Source: Bacilli bacterium (lineage in GTDB: Bacteria; Bacillota_I; Bacilli_A; RFN20; DUOF01). Taken from it: a stretch of DNA of 64,000 nucleotides. Position numbers and translations under genes: made by a program. Every line of letters begins with the position of its first letter. The stretch's first letter is position 1. Positions 60,336 to 64,000 of this stretch are shown here, in pieces. The notes beneath the pieces are model-generated. The model ran no database searches. It was not told where the DNA came from and worked only from the letters and a program-made list of their open reading frames with translations. The DNA lies in the NCBI GenBank assembly GCA_017517765.1, contig JAFWYE010000006.1, forward strand, positions 620,001-684,000, in the 5' to 3' direction.

Positions 60336-60490
60336 GGGTTTTGAAGGTGTGAAACAGTGAAACAAAAGAGGTTATCCACTTTTCCACACATTCCACACCG
60401 CTAATAATATATAATAATAAATATATATAATATAAATATAATATAAGAGAATAAAAGAAAAAATAAAATTGTGCACACGGAGGTATTTAA
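60336..60490. other. oriC: oriC, downstream DnaA boxes and DNA-unwinding element
   Basis: After dnaA come TTATCCACT (60372-60380) and TTTTCCACA (60380-60388), each one base from a perfect DnaA box, then a short CCGC and a run of TAATAATATATAATAATAAA-like A+T triplets to about 60475. Box pair, short GC step and triplet-rich A+T tract fit the DnaA-box and DnaA-trio arrangement of the B. subtilis unwinding region, so the double strand probably first opens here. Confidence 0.8.
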
Positions 60491-61615
60491 ATGCGTTTTA
60501 TAATTTCAAGAGATGTTTTGGAGAGTTCGTTGAATATAGTTTCTAAAGCAGTTACTAATAAAACTCCAATAGCAGTATTAACTGGTATTAAATTTGATTT
60601 AACAGAGGAAGGATTAAATTTAACAGGAAGTGATACTGACTTATCAATATCTACATTTATTCCAGTAGAAACTAATACAAGTCAAAATATTACAGTTTTC
60701 TCAACAGGTAGTTGTGTATTAAATGCAAAATATATAACTGAGATTGTTAAGAAAATTGATAGTGATAGAATTGAACTTGAACTAATAGATTCAACATTAG
60801 TTAAAATAACAGATCAAAAATCTAACTTTAGTTTAAATTCAATTAATGTTGCAGACTTCCCATTTATTGATTTTAATTTTGATAAGAATGTAATTGTTAT
60901 GAAAGGAGACTTATTAAAGCAAGTTATCTCTCAAACAATATTTGCAACAAGCATAAAAGAAACAAGACCTATATTAACAGGTGTTAATTTTAAAATTGAT
61001 GGAAATGTTTTAGAAGCTGTTGCTACAGATACATATAGATTAGCTAAAAAGAAAGTTGTTCTAGGAGACAGTGCCTATGTTAATGTAACAATTCCTAACA
61101 AGAGCTTAAGCGAAGTAAGTAAAATAATTTCAGGTAACGAAGAAGTAACAATTAATTTCTTTGACAAAAAAGTTTTATTCAAAGTAGGAGATACAATTGT
61201 TTCAACAAGAGTTATAAATGGTGTATATCCAGATACAACTAGACTTATTCCTGAAAACTTTGATTACAAATTAACAACACTAACTACTGATATAGTAAGT
61301 GCTGTAGATAGAGCTAGCCTTTTATCAACAGATGGAAACAATATTGTTAAACTATCAATGAATTTAGATAAAATTGAATTATCAAGTAGAAGTCAAGAAA
61401 TAGGATCTGTTGTGGAAAAGATTTCTAATTATGATTATAAAGGAAACAAATTAGATATTTCTTTCAGCGCACAATATATTCAAGATGCAATTAAAGCAAT
61501 TGGAAGTAATGAAGTTGAATTGTCATTCACAAGTGAAATGAAACCATTCATTATCAAAAATAAAGAAGATAATACAGTTGTTCAATTAGTATTACCTGTA
61601 AGAACTTATCAATAA
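60491..61615 (+). CDS. dnaN: DNA polymerase III beta sliding clamp
   Basis: The 374-residue protein shows the three-domain clamp pattern: MRFIISRDVLESSLNIVSKA, GVNFKIDGNVLEAVATDTYR and MKPFIIKNKEDN...QLVLPVRTY at the end. It tethers polymerase to DNA. CGGAGG is just before the ATG. Spacing and order after dnaA are standard; recF and gyrB, which usually follow, are not here. Confidence 0.97.
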   Translation: MRFIISRDVLESSLNIVSKAVTNKTPIAVLTGIKFDLTEEGLNLTGSDTDLSISTFIPVETNTSQNITVFSTGSCVLNAKYITEIVKKIDSDRIELELIDSTLVKITDQKSNFSLNSINVADFPFIDFNFDKNVIVMKGDLLKQVISQTIFATSIKETRPILTGVNFKIDGNVLEAVATDTYRLAKKKVVLGDSAYVNVTIPNKSLSEVSKIISGNEEVTINFFDKKVLFKVGDTIVSTRVINGVYPDTTRLIPENFDYKLTTLTTDIVSAVDRASLLSTDGNNIVKLSMNLDKIELSSRSQEIGSVVEKISNYDYKGNKLDISFSAQYIQDAIKAIGSNEVELSFTSEMKPFIIKNKEDNTVVQLVLPVRTYQ

Positions 61616-61623
61616 TAAAAATT

Positions 61624-61648
61624 AACTCTAGGAAACTAGAGTTTTTTT
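61624..61648 (+). terminator. Terminator of dnaN
   Basis: The perfect 8-bp stem AACTCTAG/CTAGAGTT with loop GAAA is followed by TTTTT, directly after dnaN. Confidence 0.92.
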
Positions 61649-61692
61649 GTGGAAAATTGTATATAATTTTTGGTATAAGAAGGAGAAACAAA

Positions 61693-61941
61693 ATGATACC
61701 TAGAGAAATTATTATTCAAATAAAAAAAGAAATTTTAAATAAAATAAATGAATTACCGATAAATGCTGAATTTAGACTAATAGAATTTTTAGATTTCTAT
61801 GAATTAGACGAAAGAGAAGAATTAGAAGTTGCAATAGATTTGTTAAGTGAACTTATGAATTTTAATTATTGTGAAGAAGTAGATATTCACATGGATGTAA
61901 GTGGATTACCTAAAAATATTCTTTTAAAAAAAATTAAATAA
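61693..61941 (+). CDS. Small unknown protein between dnaN and rpsF
   Basis: I do not recognise this 82-residue acidic protein. It contains predicted helices with many Glu and Ile and ends in a basic tail (NILLKKIK). It is not the S4-like YaaA that usually follows dnaN, and no catalytic motif is visible. ATG 61693 follows AGGAGA; a frame 12 codons longer crosses the ribosome site. It lies between two terminators, so it is a separate transcription unit. Confidence 0.6.
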   Translation: MIPREIIIQIKKEILNKINELPINAEFRLIEFLDFYELDEREELEVAIDLLSELMNFNYCEEVDIHMDVSGLPKNILLKKIK

Positions 61942-61968
61942 TCCACATTTGTGTGGGTTATTTTTTAT
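61939..61968 (+). terminator. Terminator of the small orphan
   Basis: The 9-bp stem TAATCCACA/TGTGGGTTA (one G-T pair) with loop TTTG is followed by TTTTTT. It overlaps the stop codon at 61939-61941. Confidence 0.9.
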
Positions 61969-62015
61969 TTGAAACTTTGTTATTTTATCAAATTAAAAAG
62001 TTTTAAAAATTTTAG

Positions 62016-62044
62016 TTTACAAACTTATATATTTTATATATAAT
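62016..62044 (+). promoter_or_regulatory. Promoter of the rpsF-ssb-rpsR operon
   Basis: TTTACA (62016-62021) and a perfect TATAAT (62039-62044) are spaced by 17 bases. The transcript would begin near 62051, giving an 80-base leader before rpsF. Confidence 0.85.
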
Positions 62045-62050
62045 TGTTAT

Positions 62051-62129
62051 CGCGTGAGTGAAGGTTAACGCAAATCTTCTCTGCTAACTGAGATTATAAG
62101 TTAGCTGATAGACCAAAGGGGGGTTAATA
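62051..62129 (+). promoter_or_regulatory. Structured leader of rpsF, candidate ribosomal-protein autoregulatory site
   Basis: The leader holds a perfect 7-bp hairpin GCTAACT/AGTTAGC (62083-62105) with a 9-base loop, then GATAGACC and the AAAGGGGGG ribosome site. S6:S18 leaders that repress this operon are known in Bacillota, but I do not see their CCG loop clearly, so identity is open. Confidence 0.4.
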
Positions 62130-62420
62130 ATGACAAAATATGAAATTATGTATATTTTGAACTCTACTCTAGATGAAGAAAGTAGAAAAACAACTATTGA
62201 AGGTTTAAATAAAATCTTAACTGACAATGGTGCTACAATCGAAGATGTTAATGAATGGGGAAATAGAGAATTCGCTTATGAAATTAACAAACAAACTAGA
62301 GGTTACTATGTAGTAACAACTTTAACTAGTAACGATGCTAAAGCAATTAACGAGTTTGATAGATTAAGTAAAATTAATAACAAAGTTATACGTCATATGA
62401 TCGTTAACTTAAGCAAATAA
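62130..62420 (+). CDS. rpsF: Ribosomal protein S6
   Basis: The 96-residue protein has YEIMYILNSTLDEE, EWGNREFAYEINKQTRGYYV and RHMIVNL, all S6 signatures. It binds 16S rRNA as a dimer with S18. The GGGGGG ribosome site and 80-base leader suggest translational control. It is followed by ssb in the usual order. Confidence 0.97.
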   Translation: MTKYEIMYILNSTLDEESRKTTIEGLNKILTDNGATIEDVNEWGNREFAYEINKQTRGYYVVTTLTSNDAKAINEFDRLSKINNKVIRHMIVNLSK

Positions 62421-62435
62421 TAAGGAGATTCGTTT

Positions 62436-62879
62436 ATGCTAAATAAAGTTATTTTAATTGGAAGAACTACTAAAGATGTAGACCTAAGAAAAACAAGTAG
62501 TGGAACTGCAGTTGCTACCTTCACATTAGCTGTGGATAACAGATTTGTACAAAAGGATGGTCAAAACACTGCTGATTTTATTTCATGCGTAGCATGGAAT
62601 AATACTGCTGAATTTATGAACAATTATGTTAAAAAAGGAAGCCTTGTAGCAGTAGAAGGTAGAATTCAAACAAGAAATTATGATAACAAAGACGGTAACA
62701 GAGTATATGTTACAGAAGTTGTTGTTGAAACATTAAAATCATTAGGATCAGGATCTAGAAATGCTGAAAGAACAGGAAGTAACTATGATGGTTATGAACC
62801 TACAGTTTCTACAAGTACAGATTATGATACTTCTGTAGATGTTAGTTATGATATCTCAGATGATGATTTACCATTTTAA
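62436..62879 (+). CDS. ssb: Single-stranded DNA-binding protein
   Basis: The 147-residue protein has an OB fold (MLNKVILIGRTTKDVDLRKT, FTLAVDNRF), a low-complexity linker and the acidic C-terminal tip DISDDDLPF that recruits replication and repair proteins. AAGGAG lies upstream. It sits between rpsF and rpsR as in most Bacillota. Confidence 0.97.
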   Translation: MLNKVILIGRTTKDVDLRKTSSGTAVATFTLAVDNRFVQKDGQNTADFISCVAWNNTAEFMNNYVKKGSLVAVEGRIQTRNYDNKDGNRVYVTEVVVETLKSLGSGSRNAERTGSNYDGYEPTVSTSTDYDTSVDVSYDISDDDLPF

Positions 62880-62907
62880 AAATATATAGGAAGGAGAACA
62901 AAATATT

Positions 62908-63138
62908 ATGGCAGCTTTCAAGAAACAAAAACCAAGAAAGAAAGTGTGTTATTTTACAAAAAATAAGATCACTTACATTGATTATAAAGATGTTGAACTT
63001 TTAAAGAGATTTGTAAGCTCTAATGGTAAGATTATTCCTCGTAGAATTACAGGAACATCTGCTAAATATCAAAGAATGTTAGCAGTAGCTATTAAAAGAG
63101 CTAGAGAAATGGCTTTATTACCATTCGTTCAAGATTAA
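62908..63138 (+). CDS. rpsR: Ribosomal protein S18
   Basis: The 76-residue basic protein has [20 protein letters not shown] and [20 protein letters not shown], both S18 hallmarks. It binds S6 and 16S rRNA. AGGAG precedes the ATG. It is the last gene of the operon and a terminator follows. Confidence 0.97.
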   Translation: MAAFKKQKPRKKVCYFTKNKITYIDYKDVELLKRFVSSNGKIIPRRITGTSAKYQRMLAVAIKRAREMALLPFVQD

Positions 63139-63157
63139 TCTTAATTTAAAATAATTT

Positions 63158-63184
63158 AAACTACTCTGACGAGTAGTTTTTTTT
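63158..63184 (+). terminator. Terminator of the rpsF operon
   Basis: The perfect 9-bp stem AAACTACTC/GAGTAGTTT with loop TGAC is followed by a run of T. Confidence 0.93.
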
Positions 63185-63291
63185 TATTCTATTTAATGGC
63201 TTTTTAATGTGAAATCTTTTTATGATTATGATCCACCTAAATATTAAAAAAATTAATAAATGTGTTATTATTTACTTAAGAGGTGAAGAAA

Positions 63292-63999
63292 ATGATTTTT
63301 TATGATTACATTTTGCCACTTATCGTAACAATTATAGGAGTAATTGGTTATGTGGTATTTTTTACAATCAAATATAAAGAAGCGCCAGAAGAAATAAAAA
63401 TGAAGCCTATAAAATGGCTATATGTTCTACTTGTTATAACTGAGGTACTTAAGATTTTTTATTTGATTCATCAAAATGGAGAATTTAGGCCATTAAGATA
63501 TCCTTTAGTGTTCTGTTCTACAGTGTTTTATACTGTACCATTATTTATGTTTAAAACTAAAATATCTGAGTTTGGAAAGATTTCCACAGTATATTTGTGT
63601 ATTGTTTCATTTGTTTTGTTTGCAGCAATTCAATGGATGTATAAAATGAGTCTGATTCAAGGACACAGTTATTTCTTCCATGGAGCTATGATGGCTATAG
63701 CTGTATATATGATAACTTCAAAAATATATAAATTTGATAAGAAGAAATTTTATGATATGTTTATATTTTTAGCGGGCTATGTAACATTTGCTGCAATACT
63801 TAGTTTATACATTGGGGAAGATATTTCTCTATTTGGTCCTTCAAGTTCTTATCTAGGGTTTATTTTTAATACTTTTGGATATTTTACAGGAATATTTATT
63901 TTACACATACTTTTCTATTTAGTGTGTTATGGAATATTTAATCTTATTGGACTATTTGTAAAAGAAGAAAAGATAGAGGAGGAAGTAAAAAATGTTTGA
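63292..63999 (+). CDS. Polytopic membrane protein, possibly YwaF/TMEM164-like
   Basis: The 235-residue protein has about seven hydrophobic segments with no N-terminal signal peptide. RYPLVFCSTVFYTVPLF and HSYFFHGAMMAIAVYM faintly recall the YwaF/TMEM164 family (conserved Cys after a Pro-Leu turn and a His-rich second motif), but similarity is weak. ATG 63292 is chosen because GAGGTGA is just upstream. The leader resembles that of the membrane genes at 15243 and 16615. The stop at 63997-63999 overlaps the next start. Confidence 0.55.
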   Translation: MIFYDYILPLIVTIIGVIGYVVFFTIKYKEAPEEIKMKPIKWLYVLLVITEVLKIFYLIHQNGEFRPLRYPLVFCSTVFYTVPLFMFKTKISEFGKISTVYLCIVSFVLFAAIQWMYKMSLIQGHSYFFHGAMMAIAVYMITSKIYKFDKKKFYDMFIFLAGYVTFAAILSLYIGEDISLFGPSSSYLGFIFNTFGYFTGIFILHILFYLVCYGIFNLIGLFVKEEKIEEEVKNV

Positions 64000-64000
64000 T
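63992..64000 (+). CDS. Start of the next gene (cut by window edge)
   Basis: ATG at 63992, overlapping the end of the previous gene by 8 bases, follows a strong AGGAGG ribosome site at 63977-63982. Only three codons (Met-Phe-Asp) are visible, so no product can be named, but coupling to the membrane protein is likely. Confidence 0.6.

Noticed and set aside
60345-60365. GTGTGAAACAGTGAAACA after dnaA as a fourth parS site
   Set aside because: It contains two copies of the right half-site only; the palindrome partner is missing.
1-64000. CRISPR arrays, insertion sequences, tRNA and rRNA genes
   Set aside because: I found no regularly spaced direct repeats, no transposase-like product and no cloverleaf or rRNA segment.

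Overview
The window is a strongly A+T-rich chromosome segment around the replication origin of a low-GC Bacillota. The dnaA-dnaN pair, the oriC DnaA boxes, the rpmH-rnpA-yidC-jag and mnmG-rsmG-parA-parB clusters, and a B. subtilis-like pth-mfd-spoVT-yabP-yabQ-divIC block all point there. Endospore genes (spmA, the start of spmB, spoVT, yabP, yabQ, yabG) indicate a spore former or a recent descendant of one. The compact genome, terminators overlapping stop codons, and a giant Ig-like surface protein would fit an uncultured Bacilli-class gut lineage, but I cannot name the organism. UGA is a normal stop. I see no rRNA, tRNA, insertion sequence or CRISPR array.

Layout. 1-6904: spmB (partial), spmA and two large paralogous proteins with solenoid-like repeats and a C-terminal HEXXH domain. 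6995-10269: operon tcdA, TtcA-like, lipid kinase, TPR protein. 10365-15159: peptidase block dacF, HD hydrolase, pepF, pepC. 15243-17736: the only plus-strand island on the left arm, rluB between two related membrane proteins. 17747-19402: three small unknown paralogs and a small orphan coupled to parB. 19404-23591: parB, parA, rsmG, mnmG. 23738-28192: an alpha/beta hydrolase, then rsmI, ricT, holB, tmk. 28271-33744: divIC, yabQ, yabP, spoVT, mfd, pth. 33759-47054: one 13.3-kb gene for a membrane-anchored surface protein. 47168-51912: folD, dus, a Clp ATPase, yabG. 51958-58576: MBL hydrolase, rsmA, rnmV, tatD, mnmE, jag, yidC, rnpA, rpmH. 58577-60490: oriC and dnaA. 60491-64000: dnaN, a small orphan, rpsF-ssb-rpsR, a membrane protein and the first codons of a next gene.

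Genes left of oriC are on the minus strand and those right of it on the plus strand, so almost everything is co-directional with replication; the rluB island is the exception. Three parS-like sites (about 23.67, 53.98 and 58.30 kb) and the ParA/ParB genes form an origin segregation system. One parS-like site sits just upstream of a promoter that probably drives mnmG-rsmG-parA-parB.

Least explained and most interesting are the tandem HEXXH repeat proteins, the giant Cys-rich surface protein, the three-paralog cluster beside parB (one member with a perfect DnaA box next to its promoter), and the duplicated VKKGTR membrane-protein family.
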